From positions 20,258,875-20,322,874 of the forward strand of contig OY755170.1 in assembly GCA_963576735.1 (NCBI GenBank): DNA of 64,000 nucleotides. Direction: 5' to 3'. Each line of letters begins with the position of its first letter. Position 1 is the first letter of the stretch. Made by a program: the position numbers and the translations under genes. The notes below the pieces were generated by a model. It saw only the letters and a list, made by a program, of their open reading frames with translations. It was not told the origin of the DNA and did not search any database. Shown piece after piece: positions 21,113 through 31,787 of the stretch. Source of the DNA: Bedellia somnulentella (Eukaryota > Arthropoda > Insecta > Lepidoptera > Bedelliidae).

Positions 21113-21295
21113 CAATGTGGGTGGTAATTTCAGTAGAGGAGGACCTCGAAAAACACGTTTACATCAAATAGAGAATAAACTCAAACAGCAGACTTCCGCA
21201 GAATGAACAAACAATTATAAAAAAAAATGTGAATGGACTTCCAAAGTGGTGATGGATAGTCTCTGCTGACGCAATAAGAACTAATAGCCAGTGTA
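21113..21295 (+). pseudogene. LINE C 3' end, decayed
   Basis: Recognisable by AGTAGAGGAGGACCTCG (SRGGPR), ATCAAATAGAGAA, AGACTTCCG, AAGTGGTGATGGATAGTCTC and the tail CTGACGCAATAAGAACTAAT. Many substitutions and indels; an old copy. Confidence 0.6.
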
Positions 21296-21884
21296 GTCTC
21301 CACCGATAGGTCTCAAGTCATCAGCCGCCCCTATCTCAGCATCCACTAAATATACTACATTATTAATTTACTTTATTGCCAACTTTATTCCTATTAAAAT
21401 GGTACATAATTATTACAAGTACCTAGTATTTTTTTAACATACTTTGCCAACTTGGCATACTTGGTTATGATAACTTCTATTTTACACGAGTACTATCAAC
21501 TGAAAAATTTGATTGCGAGCTGTATATTTGAATATCTGATTATGAATAAAACTTAAAAGAGTATTGGTGATGCGGTTTAAAATCTAATATGCGGTGCAGC
21601 CCGTCTGCCATATTCTATATGTCTTACCAATAATATATTTTTTACACGATTTAGTCCGCCCCTAATTTTGGTCGCCGACTGCTAATAGCGAAAGTATGTG
21701 TATGTTTATTATGTATGTCTACATAACATACATAACGATATGCCGTCGTAAAATTGCTGATATAATTTTCAATAATAGGTTCCAATCCAACGTGTTAAAC
21801 AAATGTTACTTTAGGCTTTGATAACTGTTTGAATAATTTAGCCTAATTATAAGTAACGTTGCGTTATGTGCTCACCCATAACGC
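21296..21884. other. AT-rich DNA, nothing recognised
   Basis: No supported feature. Confidence 0.35.
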
Positions 21885-22003
21885 CCATTGTTGTTGCGAT
21901 ATGCAACAAGCCTGCAATATCCTTCCAGACCGGTTTTCACTCGGAATCGAACCCGAGACCTCCGTACTTGAAACCAAGCGCTTAACCGCGAGACCACGGA
22001 GGC
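21885..22003 (-). mobile_element. tRNA-derived SINE head (other family)
   Basis: The minus strand reads GCCTCCGTGGTCTCGCGGTT followed by AAGCGCTTGG, an A-box-like arm. CTCGGGTTCGATTCCGAG is then a perfect T-arm and B box with a 5-bp stem. The 3' acceptor side does not pair with GCCTCCG, so it is a SINE or tRNA pseudogene, not a working tRNA. It differs from family A. Confidence 0.6.
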
Positions 22004-22686
22004 AGCCTTAAAGCGGCTCATAATTTCTTATTCTGAAGCGTAGCTCCCCTTTTTGGGAATTGCGGCGAACAACATGTACGCATGTATGTCAAATAAATAA
22101 GTAGCAACTAATCAAAAATCTCATAAAACTGAATCTTTTTATTACTAAAGATATTATGTTTTAGCCCATTATATTCCACCAGACGAGTTTAGTTTCCCAC
22201 GTTAGGTGTACATTGCAAATTACCCGCACAAGTCACATGGCGATTTGAAGCGGATTTCCTTTATTACCTTCATGTAAAAGCGTATATTAAAAAAATAACA
22301 ATCCATCTCGTTCAGTTACTATATTTCTTGTCAAACAAACAGAATCAAAAGTGTGTGAAATTAGTTTTCTATGAAATCGATTTACCTGCGATGACTTTTC
22401 ATGGTAACGTTTTGAAAAAACCGATAAGGAGCTGGGTCAAACAGTTGAAGCTATCACAAATAACCCACCTCGTGTATCTGATCTTACTACTACTAGACAA
22501 ACCCCACACTTTCAAATTTAGCCTTAAAACAATGCATTGACAAAATTGTTTCATGTCAAATAAAAATTAATTAAAATTATATTTTTTTTTGTTATTTCTT
22601 TAACAGTCGGTTAAGAATATATAGCAAGTTTGGAAATAGTTTTACTAAAACATCATGACAAACAAAGTTAAGTATCCATTTTTCAT
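22004..22686. other. AT-rich DNA, nothing recognised
   Basis: The frame at 22328-22540 has no recognised domain. Confidence 0.35.
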
Positions 22687-22906
22687 CACATACATACATA
22701 CAAATACTCACGGCTATAAATCCCTAGAAGGGGTAGCCAGAGCTAAGGAATTAGAAATTTCTCAGCCACTTTTGGAAAGTTGTGTGGGGAAAAGATGGTA
22801 AAATAAAGGTTGGTCCCTTAAAAGCCCCCAATACCGTTAGTCGCCTCTTACGTACACCCACCGGAAGAAATGGGGTAGTGCTATTCTAAGCCGACACTAC
22901 ACAGCA
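22687..22906 (-). repeat. Repeat B copy with internal deletion
   Basis: Head and tail are well conserved. A block of about 35 bases (the GGTGATGGGTCTCCAACCGC part as written on the plus strand) is missing between AAAATAAAGGTTGGT and CCCTTAAAAGCC. Confidence 0.75.
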
Positions 22907-22929
22907 TTTTTCATCTTCTCTAAAATATT

Positions 22930-23163
22930 GCCTGGCTACCTCAAGGCTTTAAATCCCTAGAAGAGATAGCCAGAATTCCAGAATACGAAATTCCTCAGCC
23001 ACTTTTGGAACTTGAGTGGACAAAAGATTGTTAAACAAAAGTCATTGGAGACCTCCAGCCGCATCGCTGAACAATTTTTTTTAAGTCCCAAAACCGGTAG
23101 TTGCCTCTTACCGACACCCATGGGTAGAAATAGGGTACTGCTACTTAAGCCGACACTACGCAT
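22930..23163 (-). repeat. Repeat B copy, diverged
   Basis: This lies head-to-tail only 24 bases from the previous copy and in the same orientation. All landmarks are present but mutated (GAGATAGCCAGAATTCC, CCTCAGCCACTTTTGG, AGCCGACACTAC). Confidence 0.7.
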
Positions 23164-23503
23164 GTATCCACAAAAGCCTTGACGGGCTTGCACTAGATCA
23201 GTTTTCGTGTATTAACATCATCTATTCATCTACAGTATCGTTTCGTACCTTTTAGATTACTATCATAAAATGCTGCTAAAATATGCCATTTTAGGATTCC
23301 ATAGCAAAATGGTAAAACCCTCGTGGTCCCTTTTACCAAGGCTTCGCTGTGTTCCTCTCCATCTGTTACCAGGCTAGATTTCAGGAACCGCGATTGTTTC
23401 TAGTTTAGACAGTTATTGTTTTTTTTCATATAATTTACTTATGTAGCCAAGATATTATTTGATCTTCCTTTGGAACTAACTTGACCTGTGCGATACATGT
23501 ATA
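23164..23503. other. Spacer, nothing recognised
   Basis: No supported feature; it ends at GATACATGTATA next to element D. Confidence 0.35.
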
Positions 23504-24048
23504 TGTCGTGGCCATATCATAGATTTGAACAAATTGTGAAATGATCGATCATTTCATGACATAGTCACATTTCATGATGTGGCTAACTTAATTTGACCAG
23601 ATCATAAAATCGTCAACGTTTAACGATTTTGTCATGCACGCTTGGCCAGATCGTAGAAAAGGGTGACCTGTGAAATGCGATCCAAACTCTACGATTTTTT
23701 AACATATTGCTCAGTTGTTTGGTAATTTGCAAAGTACTCGAGTACCTTTTCGTTGAAAATTCTTTTGTTATCACTTTGTTCCTCACTTAATAACGAATTA
23801 TTAACTTTTTTACTGCGAGAACAACACTTTTGCCAGCGGCCGCCATCTTCACACATAAACAAAGCGTTTTCAGCGCCTCTACCGGTAATTAATGTAACTA
23901 CTTTACGATATGACCAAATAATCTTAACCATTTCATGAAGACGCCACGCGTTTAGTTGCCCATATCGAGAAACGATTTCTTAACATTGATCTGCCCAAAC
24001 AAACCACATCACGATGTGGCCAATTAACAGTGTTCAAATTTACGATAT
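23504..24048 (-). mobile_element. Long-TIR DNA element D, copy 2, one end lost
   Basis: Aligned with 8250-8858 over its whole length. The left terminus TGTCGTGGCCATATCATA is present. On the right the TIR is reduced to TGTTCAAATTTACGATAT; the GATCGATCATTTC palindrome and the last GGCCACGACA are deleted. The internal GGCCAGATCGTAG, CATCACGATGTGGCC and ATATCGAGAAACGATTTC motifs are conserved between copies. Confidence 0.75.
23689..23846 (-). pseudogene. Frameshifted copy of the element D ORF
   Basis: The ATG at 23846 begins MAAAGKSVV, and after a one-base loss the homologous frame reads SKKVNNSLLSEEQSDNKR, then IFNEKVLEYFANYQTTEQYV, to a TAG at 23689-23691. Compared with copy 1 most changes in the second half are conservative. 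Copy 2 can also be read in a different upstream frame as a fusion of 80 codons; that frame is not conserved in copy 1, so it is treated as a shadow. Confidence 0.5.
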
Positions 24049-24859
24049 ATAAGAAAGATTTTTTGTAACTGTTGATGAAAGTAATACTCTCATTCCCATA
24101 CCACCGTTACCAAATGCATTCAAGAATGCATTTTCAAAGGTCAAAAAATCTCTCATCACACTCGCTTGCTTTACTTAATAGTAAATCACCTTAAATGTAT
24201 GCAGTAACAAATGAGTGGCTCTAACGAGTTGCTTCGCTCCGAACACCAATTTGCGACATATGAAGCGTTGTAATCAAGAAGACATTTTGTCCGGTCTGTC
24301 AACTCAACTTGCTGTCCACAAAGCGCTCGCTGTGAAACTTGACCAGCTGTTTTGAGTACAGCCTGACCTTTCAAGTTATAGAAGCGAAATATAAATTTTG
24401 AAAGCAATTAAATTTATCATTTGTATGAAGTATGAAATCAGGACTGAGGTAAATTAAGATGCTTCACAGAATAAATGACTATAGCTTTCCCTGGTCTAAT
24501 AGATATATTACAGTATTATTCCCCTTGTTTATTGTACTTACTCCTTACCAAAGTTCCTACTAACAAATATACTAAGACAAAACACATACCAGTTCAATAG
24601 ATGGTTTTACTTGTATCGTAGTATAGTCGACGGCTACTAAACAAATTCAATGCAAAGGTATTTTCTGTTAGCCATCAACTGTAGTGTAAACATATTATAA
24701 TGCCATTAGGCTAATTTATGTCATTGTTACTCTAAAGTTGACAACCTTTTTCACGTAACCATAATCGCTACGGTGGGTGATAATTTACTCATCTATTTAG
24801 ACGGATATCCGATGCCATTCTTTGTTAACGGACATAAATACTCGAGTCGTGAGCTAATT
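24049..24859. other. AT-rich DNA, nothing recognised
   Basis: A minus-strand frame at 24186-24407 has slightly higher GC and is not recognised. Confidence 0.3.
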
Positions 24860-25067
24860 AGCTGTGTAGTGTTGGCTTAGACTAACGGTATTGGGGCTTT
24901 TAAGGATTTATCGGGCGATGCGGTTGCAAACCCATCACCAAAAAACTTTATTTTTACCATCTTTTCCCTATGCAACTTCCAAAAATGGCTGAGGAATTTC
25001 TGATTCCTTAGCTCTGGCTACCCCTAGGATTTATAGCCGTGAGTATATGTACGTATGTATGTATGTT
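24860..25067 (+). repeat. Repeat B copy with internal deletion
   Basis: Head GCTGTGTAGTGTTGGCTTAG is joined directly to ACTAACGGTATTGGGGC, so the AATAGCACTACCCC...GAGGCG block is missing. The 3' part and the TATG-type tail are complete. Confidence 0.75.
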
Positions 25068-25089
25068 GGGTAATTCAAATCAAAACTTG

Positions 25090-25410
25090 AAGGCGTCATA
25101 GTTCAGTGGGCAGAACACTGGCTTATCGTGCAGACAATTAGTGTTCTAAACCCAGGTCAGGCCTACAATTTGTCTTTACTAAAGTCATAAGATTAGTGGT
25201 CAACTTATCATGGTTTTTAACGGTAAGGAAAAACATCGTGAGGAAAACCACATGGCTAAGTTGTACTTAGTAGTAGGCCTGCCCTTCATCACGTACTCAA
25301 GCAAAACGTGGGTATTCTGTACACCAGGTGACAATGACATGTGATGTTCAGAAGTATTAGTACCTCTGCCAACCCCTTCGGGGATATTCAGCGTGAACGT
25401 TTGAGTTGAG
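25090..25410 (+). mobile_element. SINE family A, nearly complete copy
   Basis: A box region AGTTCAGTGGGCAGAACACT, B box GTGTTCTAAACCC, a body with a roughly 30-base deletion around TTAGTAGTAGGCCTGCC, and the 3' CTCTGCCAACCCCTTCGGGG end. It ends with TTGAG-type repeats. Confidence 0.8.
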
Positions 25411-25960
25411 TAAAATCAAAATACTGAGCATCCGTTTAATTTATGGTTTCCATTCTTGTATCTGTCATCGCAAGAAAAAAATGTACCTGAGTCTTCGTTG
25501 TCAGTTACTAAATTGCTAAGATTACTTCAAATGAGTCCTAAATTGAAACAAAAAAATAATCTCTACGGCAAAAATCCAAATAGAGGACATTGAACTGATA
25601 TGAGTTGTATCAACGTGGTAAATATCATATCTATATAAATGAAGGCAGATAGAATGTTAAAATTGAGACTAAATTTAGTTGCGTGTCCAAAAGCAATTGC
25701 ACTGTAATGAAGTTCTTCGAGGATCGTTCCAAAAATGACATCATCTTTGATTGTAACGTTTACAGTTGGTTAATTTTAAATGACTGAATTTTGCCAGCTT
25801 CATACGCACACAACTTAAAGCTACAATTGTTTTGGCAAATGTTAAATTACGATGGTAAAAACCAATTTAATAATTGTAATTGAGCTATCGTATTTCAAAT
25901 TCGTGTGATCCTCCGTTTCTGGCGATAAATATTCGTGATGTGTTATGTGATATTTCATTT
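25411..25960. other. AT-rich DNA, nothing recognised
   Basis: No supported feature. Confidence 0.35.
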
Positions 25961-26194
25961 TTACATATACTCTTGGTCATAAATGATAAAAAGGGGTAGC
26001 CAGAGCTTCAAAGCTAGAAACTACTCAGCCACATTTGGAAGTTAAATGGGGACGAAATGGTAGAAACCAAGTATCGTTGGAGATGGGTCTCCATCTCCAA
26101 CCGCATGGCCAAAAAATCCTTAGAAAGCCCCATGCCCCTAGTCATCTCTTGGGTAGAAGGGGGTAGTGACATTCTAAACTGGCACTACACGGCA
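25961..26194 (-). repeat. Repeat B copy, diverged
   Basis: All landmarks can be traced. A GGGTCTCCATCTCCAACCGC local duplication and a shortened GTCATCTCTTGGGTAGAAGG segment distinguish it. Confidence 0.65.
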
Positions 26195-26204
26195 ATGTGT
26201 GGTT

Positions 26205-26335
26205 AAGTAAAAACGTTTTTATAAAGGCGGGAGTCCGAAGTGAGCAGTATCAAATAGCATGAGAAGAATAATAAATGTAAGGGAAGCAAGTGAGATTTGT
26301 CAAGATCCAATAGTAATGATGGTCGTGAGTAAGTA
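26205..26335 (+). pseudogene. LINE C 3' fragment, decayed
   Basis: Weak but colinear with 9990-10100: AAAGGCGGGAGTCCGAAGT, CATGAGAAGAATAATAAATG, GAAGCAAGTGAGATTTGTCA, AGATC and AGTAATGATGGTCGTGAG. An old copy. Confidence 0.45.
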
Positions 26336-26683
26336 GCATCTTGTCTACACTTTTGCAATCCTTGCATTTCTATGAAAGTAACTTCTTTTCTCATTTTAAT
26401 ATAATCTGAGTTCGGTCCATAAATAAAAGACAATCAAGTTAAGTGTACATTTGATACATAGGACGTGCAGAAAATATTGGTGGTCTGTGAATTCAATTTA
26501 CTGATACGACAATCATTAGTGAAATATATAAAGATAACAACGCAAATGAGTTGTGGTTGTAAATCAGACATCTAAGAACCCCCCAAAACCTAGCCAGCAC
26601 TTCCAAGCCTTGCTCGTTATGCGTTGACGCGACATTTTATCTGCCTGGGTATCTTGATTGTAAGTTAGGATCTAATTTACTAT
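26336..26683. other. Spacer, nothing recognised
   Basis: No supported feature. Confidence 0.3.
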
Positions 26684-26914
26684 GTATACATACGTATATA
26701 CATACTAGAGCTCCGGAATAAGAATTTCTTGAGCCACTTTTGAAAGCTGAGTACAGGTAAAGATCTTAATATAAAGGTTGTTGGTGATGGGTCTCTAAAC
26801 GCATCGCCTAACTATCACTTAAAAACCCCTTTATACTTTTACCCTAAGTCGCCTCTTTCGAATACCGAGGGGTAGAAAGGGGTAGTGACATTCTAAGCCG
26901 ACACCACACAGCAA
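26684..26914 (-). repeat. Repeat B copy with deletion near its tail
   Basis: The tail repeats are followed directly by AGAGCTCCGGAATAAG. The CTACCCC...GCCGTGAG block is lost, but the rest to AGCCGACACCACACAGC is present. Confidence 0.65.
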
Positions 26915-27475
26915 CTCTCTGTATCTATCTCAAATTTAACAAAATAAGTATAAGACGACGCGCTCGTACAAAGCATCAGTAGGCTTTTTTACCCTTGAAA
27001 ACACAGTCCTGGAAGACTACAATGATAAGTAAATATGACACACCTAAAAAAGTAAAACACATTTTTTTTAACTAATGATGACACAAAAAAACATTCTGTT
27101 TCCTAATTTGTTTTGTTCTTGTATAATAATACCAAGGAGAAACACGATAATGCCATATACATATGAAATTAATTACAATATCTTAATACCATTGTCATAA
27201 ATTCATACGAATAAACACAGCTACAAATACCAAAAGGACGACTACTACTAGTGCTACAGAATAAAAAAAACTCAGTCACTTACGGAAGCTTTTGGGAATA
27301 CTTTAAAAAAATAAAGAATAGATGGTGATAGGCCCCCAGCCTCCGATGTGTTTCTACATAGTTATTACCACTATATTAGTGCTATGAGATTTTGAGAAAG
27401 CGTTAATCCTTAAAAAAACTCTTAACTTTAAAAGACACAAAAAAGACCTCTCTTAAGTGTAATCTGATAGACTTA
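26915..27475. other. AT-rich DNA, nothing recognised
   Basis: A faint repeat B trace (GGTGATAGGCCCCCAGCC at about 27317) may exist at 27220-27340 but is too weak to call. Confidence 0.3.
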
Positions 27476-27613
27476 CGCCCGATTTCTCAATTGAGTTTTC
27501 CAGCTGAGAACAACTTAAGTATCGTTCTGTCGTATTAAAATCTCAACAACTGAATGAGACAAAACGATACTTAAGTCGTTCTCAGCTTGAATACTCAATT
27601 CAGAAATCGGGCG
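27476..27613. mobile_element. Tourist-like MITE, 138 bp, TTA target duplication
   Basis: An almost complete palindrome. The left arm starts CGCCCGATTTCTCAATTGAG and the right arm ends CTCAATTCAGAAATCGGGCG, with about 55-58 bp of imperfect pairing on each side and a loop of about 25 bases. TTA lies at both edges (27473-27475 and 27614-27616). A TTA/TAA 3-bp duplication with short palindromic elements is the pattern of PIF/Harbinger (Tourist) MITEs. No coding capacity. Confidence 0.8.
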
Positions 27614-27740
27614 TTAGCACAATTGATCATGAAGTGATATTAATCGAGCTGAGTTTAGGTATGTAAATCGCTTTCCAATTTATGTGTTTTTCTGCTAATC
27701 ATTAAGCACTAATTATTATAATTTCACCTTTCATACTGAA

Positions 27741-27880
27741 ACGCGTGGGTCAAACCCAGGTCGAACCTACACCAATTTATTTTTTCTAAAGTCATGTTTT
27801 TGGTTAATTTATCATGATGACGGAAAACATTGTGAGGAAACCCTCATGGCTTAGTTGTACTTAGTCATTTATTCGTAATT
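27741..27880 (+). mobile_element. SINE family A fragment
   Basis: Only the B-box region and first body half are present: GGTCAAACCCAGGTCG, ACCAATTTATTTTTTCTAAA, TTATCATGATGACGG and GAGGAAACCCTCATGGC. Confidence 0.6.
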
Positions 27881-27937
27881 AAAGCATTACCAAAATTGTT
27901 ATCCAAAATTAATTAATATAAATGTATCAAACAGGCA

Positions 27938-28443
27938 ACAAAGAAGGCATTTACCATTGGTGATTGAGCGTTATAATTCCAACTATAGGAAAAATAGCTT
28001 CATGATAAGAGCTTCCATGCTTATAAATATGAATGACGTTGATTTGTTTAGAGATAGCGTGAGATCTATCATATCAGAACTAGGTTGGCCCAACAATTCT
28101 TTGAATCAGTGAAGATGTGAATAGTTTCGTTGCATTCGTTTTTTTATTCAAAATATATATTTTACTCTTTTTTTTATACTATCGTATTTTTTTCTTTTTG
28201 TTTTAAATTTAGTCTTAGTTTTGTTTATTATTTTTTTTGGCATATTAGCAATATTCAAGTTAACTTACATTAATATATTTCACCTATGTAATTATTATTT
28301 GTAGAGTCTAGGACCTTTTTATATTCATGATATAGATATGTAAATGTGAAGATTTTTCAAATGGCTTCCTGTAATAATTTCGGTTTTTTTTAAATGGATA
28401 TAAAGCTGTAAATCTTCCAAACGAAAAAAAAATAAAATAAAAT
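27938..28443 (+). pseudogene. Non-LTR RT C-terminus with 3'UTR
   Basis: One frame at about 27944-28111 reads RRHLPLVIERYNSNYRKNSF, then MIRASMLINMNDVDLFRDSV and RSIISELGWPNNSLNQ before a TGA. This resembles the typical last segment of Jockey/CR1-type reverse transcriptases (basic RR...P..R....R.SF...A...N......LF...). No methionine start exists because it is 5'-truncated. About 310 bases of AT-rich 3'UTR end in an AAATAAAATAAAATAA tail at 28428-28443. The clade is not certain. Confidence 0.55.
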
Positions 28444-28681
28444 AACTACTTATCTTAACTACTACTACTTATTTTTACTAGTCCTAATGAATATTAGGCA
28501 CCTACCATCAAAAGACTTGAGAAAATGAAATAATGTTCTACATCCGAAGGATATATTCTAGAAATAACAAATGTTCCAATGCGTCTCATTTTTGTTATAC
28601 AACTTTTAATGATACTTAACTTTTCTACCCATACTACCAAAATTCCTTTCTTACAAGCCTAACCAAAGTCAATAAAATTTA

Positions 28682-28913
28682 TAACATAACATAACATAAA
28701 CGTTCATGCCAAATATCCCCGAAGGGGTTGGCAGAGGTACTAGTACTTCTGAACATCACGTGACTTTTGTCACCTGGTGTTCAGAGTACCCACGTTTTGC
28801 ATGGACAGTGTACTCACGTGATAGGAGGCAGGCCTATCGCCGTTTTGTACGAATACACTGTCACATGACTAAGTACAACTCAGCCATGTGGGTTTCCTCA
28901 CGATGTTTTCCCT
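28682..28913 (-). mobile_element. SINE family A, 3' two thirds
   Basis: A minus-strand copy from the TATGTTATG-type tail through CCCCGAAGGGGTTGGCAGAG to CCTCACGATGTTTTCCC. The tRNA-related head is missing. The long frame through it is a property of the SINE and not a gene. Confidence 0.8.
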
Positions 28914-29023
28914 CTTTAAAATTTATATCATTCACTATCACATTTCACTTCGGAACTTACCATAAAAATGCATAAATAGAAGGTGAAAATACTCATGCCC
29001 ACCTTCATTTAAAAACCACAGGC

Positions 29024-29063
29024 TATAAATAAACCAGGCTTCATTAAAGACGAGACATCAGTT
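29024..29063 (+). promoter_or_regulatory. TATA box plus Initiator, putative core promoter
   Basis: TATAAATA at 29024-29031 is followed by ATCAGTTC with the Initiator A at 29060. The spacing of 36 bases from the first T to the A is slightly longer than the usual 30-31. TCAGTT is the arthropod Initiator consensus. Context: an ATG 16 bases downstream and a splice donor at 29267. Confidence 0.4.
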
Positions 29064-29266
29064 CAGCGAATAAACATGGTATCAATTTCCGATTGTTCTA
29101 CTAATACGAACAAGCGATCATGTTTTCCTTATACAATTACTAAAGCTACACTCAGTTGTGGTTCAACGTTAAAAATACAAACAGGAAATGTTTCACGAAT
29201 AAATTGGTATCTTTTCATGTATCTACATACTACTACGTCCAACAACCAACAACTGGAACCAGCAAA
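29060..29266 (+). CDS. Putative first exon of an unrecognised gene
   Basis: After a 16-base leader, the ATG at 29076 opens a frame to a perfect GTAAGTAT donor at 29267 (coding part 29076-29266, exit phase 2). The product begins MVSISDCSTNTNKRSC and continues FPYTITKATLSCGSTLKI, then QTGNVSRINWYLFMYLH. No domain is recognised and no signal peptide is evident. The combination of TATA, Initiator, ATG and donor is more than expected by chance, but no downstream exon was found, so it could also be a decayed gene or a transposon promoter. Confidence 0.3.
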
Positions 29267-30580
29267 GTAAGTATATTTTTGTGTATTTACTTATAAGTGG
29301 CGCTGGGAAATACAATTGGGGAGGTTTTTCATGGTAGTGGTTGGTATCGGTAACGTCAGCTACACGACCCCACAATGTTTAGTTCTGGGATCCTTTGCTT
29401 TTAACGACGACGATTCTTTTAAATTTGTCTTTATGAATGTATTATTTCATTTATCTTAATTTTTTAGTAATGTCCAATCATATTCAAGTATACCAGCGCA
29501 TAATTGATAGTGTATGTTACATGCACTTTGTTGCTGGGTATGCGGCGCTATCTATTCGGCAAGCGGGTCGTGCAAGATGGCACTTAGTTTTAGTGTATCT
29601 TTTTATAACTAACTGAAAGGTATTACAAAGAAGTGTGTCCGATAAAAGCAGTGATTGGAATCACATAAAGATAAAAAATCAGCATTATAAAAAGTATGGT
29701 CTAACAAAGTATTAAAAACCAACATAAGACTTGCAAGCTGCTTCGATAGTTAATGCCATTTGTAAAGTTTACTAATATTAATGGGGTTTAATCTATATTA
29801 TAAGGCAGTAAAGTTTGCAAGATTGTTGGGGATAATCTTTGGATCTACCTACTGTTGGTGCGAAAAATGGATCATGTGTGAGTCGGTTAGTCAATGAATG
29901 GTTTCGTAGTTAGTAGCAAGAAATGAATAAGCAGGTAAGCAGAAGCTTATTTTTCTTATTTAAGACTTACAAAATAAATGAAAATTATTCCAAAAGCCAC
30001 ACAATGATACCATCTTATCACCAACGATCTTTTTCTTACCATATTTTCTTTGCCTAAATCGTTGATGATTCGATGATCGATGAGATTCTAATATTCTTCT
30101 GGGATTTTCGTCGTAAATATATTTGTATATATTAGTAAAATAGAATTTAATACAGTTTATTTTATGTATTCAAATATGACGAACATCTTATAAACAATGA
30201 ATTTAATTCCCGTAAAATTTACGGCCCTTTACATTTTATTGCCACATTAAGATTTCGAGGCCACGAAGATGCAAAATCATTAAAGTTGTAACTCCTGCAT
30301 AAGAGTTAAACTTAATGGATTCTGCCCTAAAATATTTGCTGCAATGTCATATTGATTGAATGCATCTCACCCTGGACTAAGTTTTTCTACTTATTGACAT
30401 TTAAATAAAAATAGGTCACACTTACTTTTAAAAAAATATTTTATTGCAAACTTTGTAAAAGAAACTCTAACAATAGATTTATACGACTTTAATTTAACTT
30501 TATCATACTTGACACAGAGAGATAAGTAAAAAATAATAAGTTTATGAAAATTCATGAAATTCCGTTCCGTATTCATGAAT
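29267..30580. other. 1.3 kb AT-rich DNA, intron-like or intergenic
   Basis: No second exon recognised. A locally GC-richer piece at 29285-29410 and 29510-29580 is not assignable. Confidence 0.35.
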
Positions 30581-30843
30581 TGCCGTGCAGTGCCGGCTTG
30601 CCGTGTAGTGTCGGCTTAGAATGTCGCTACCCCTTTCTACCCACGGGTGTCGTAAGAGGCGACTAAGGGTTTTGGGGCTTTTTATTGGATTTTGGGCGAT
30701 CTGGTTGGAGACCCATCACCAAAAACCTTTATTTTACCGCCTTTTCCCCACTCAACTTCGAAAAGTGGCTGAGGAATTTATAATTCCTTGGCTCTGGCTA
30801 CCCCGTCTAGGGAATTATAGCCGTGAGTATATGTATGTATGTA
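30581..30843 (+). repeat. Repeat B copy with duplicated head
   Basis: Complete copy with a TATG-type tail. The 18-19 bp head unit is present twice in tandem (TGCCGTGCAGTGCCGGCT at 30581-30598, then TGCCGTGTAGTGTCGGCTT). The same arrangement occurs at 36410-36447. Confidence 0.8.
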
Positions 30844-30984
30844 AGAAATTCGTTTACTGTATACGTACCAAAACTGTAACAGATTGTAAAATTTTAAAAC
30901 TAGCTTTTAACCAAGATGTGAGCTTAACTAGAGATGTAAGTGGTAATGGTTGATAGCGTCACCATTAGCAATCTTGGAACGCAG

Positions 30985-31177
30985 GTTAAATGGGGCTCTT
31001 TTCCTCTAGCTTTAGATCTAAGGTTGAGCGCACAATTGGACGAAGAACATCACTGCATTAGTGGAGCAGCAAGGACACCATGAACTTTCATGTCGCCGCA
31101 GCGCTGGACGTATTGTCCCTCAATGATATTATCAGACAGGCCCACCATCAACGTGCTAGCTATTTTATAACCTTCTG
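30985..31177 (+). pseudogene. Endonuclease-LINE fragment, part before the DNA-element insertion
   Basis: This is homologous to 16395-16590 of the broken LINE. Pieces in two frames read LDLRLSAQLDEEHHC and QGHHELSCRRSAGR (compare [19 protein letters not shown]), then the LNDIIRQA homologue of LNDIIRRA at 31120. Several frameshifts and stops are present. The sequence CCTTCTG at 31171-31177 aligns with CCTCCTGG of the homologue; here a TIR element inserted, and the rest of the fragment resumes at 33752. Confidence 0.7.
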
Positions 31178-31357
31178 GGCCCTGTTAAATAAAACCGACA
31201 TATATGTCAAAAACTGCCAAATTTGTCGAATTGTCAGACTAAGTTTGTTCAATAAAGATGACAAATATGTCCAACATTGACAGGTAAAGTCACGAATAAT
31301 TGTCACTACTGAAACGCGTTTCATAAAACTTAGGAATTGTCAAAAACCATTTTCGAG

Positions 31358-31787
31358 ATCGTACACTGGCTTTATACCATCATTATCAGACCAGTAATAA
31401 CCTACGGCTCACTGGTCTGGTGGCCGAGAACAAAATTAATAACAGCCCAAAATGACCTGGAAAAGATGCAACGGCTTGCCTGCCTGGCCATTACAGGCTG
31501 TATGAGAACCGCACCTACTGCAGCTCTTCAGGCGTTACTGAACCTGCCACCCTTACACCTATACATACAGCAAGAGGCGGCAATGTCCTCACTCAGGCTG
31601 AAAAATGCAGGGCACCTTAGAAATGACTCCAGAATCCTCCACACCCGTATACACACAACGGCGATCCAATATCAGCCCTTGCTTGCTGCGCCCTGTGATA
31701 GGATAACTAAAACTATAATTACCAAACACAACTATACTGTTATACTCGAAGAGGAACAGCATGACTACTCCAATATTAAAGAGGTGC
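31358..31787 (+). pseudogene. LINE RT thumb fragment
   Basis: Open from the truncation: IVHWLYTIIIRPVITYG, SLVWWPRT, EKMQRLACLAITGCMRTAPT, AALQALLNLPPLHLYI and so on. This is the region between RT and RNase H of R1/I/LOA-type polyproteins. The frame leaves register shortly before the RNase H start (VYTDGS), so a one-base indel lies between about 31740 and 31788. Confidence 0.8.

Noticed and set aside
21885..22003. Functional tRNA gene on the minus strand
   Set aside because: The T-arm is perfect, but the acceptor stem cannot form and the anticodon arm is not canonical; SINE head or pseudogene is more likely.
28706..28975. Open frame of 89 codons
   Set aside because: It lies almost entirely in the minus-strand SINE A copy at 28682-28913; the frame is a property of the repeat.
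30621..30953. Open frame of 110 codons
   Set aside because: It is a read-through of a repeat B copy into flanking DNA; other repeat B copies do not keep this frame.
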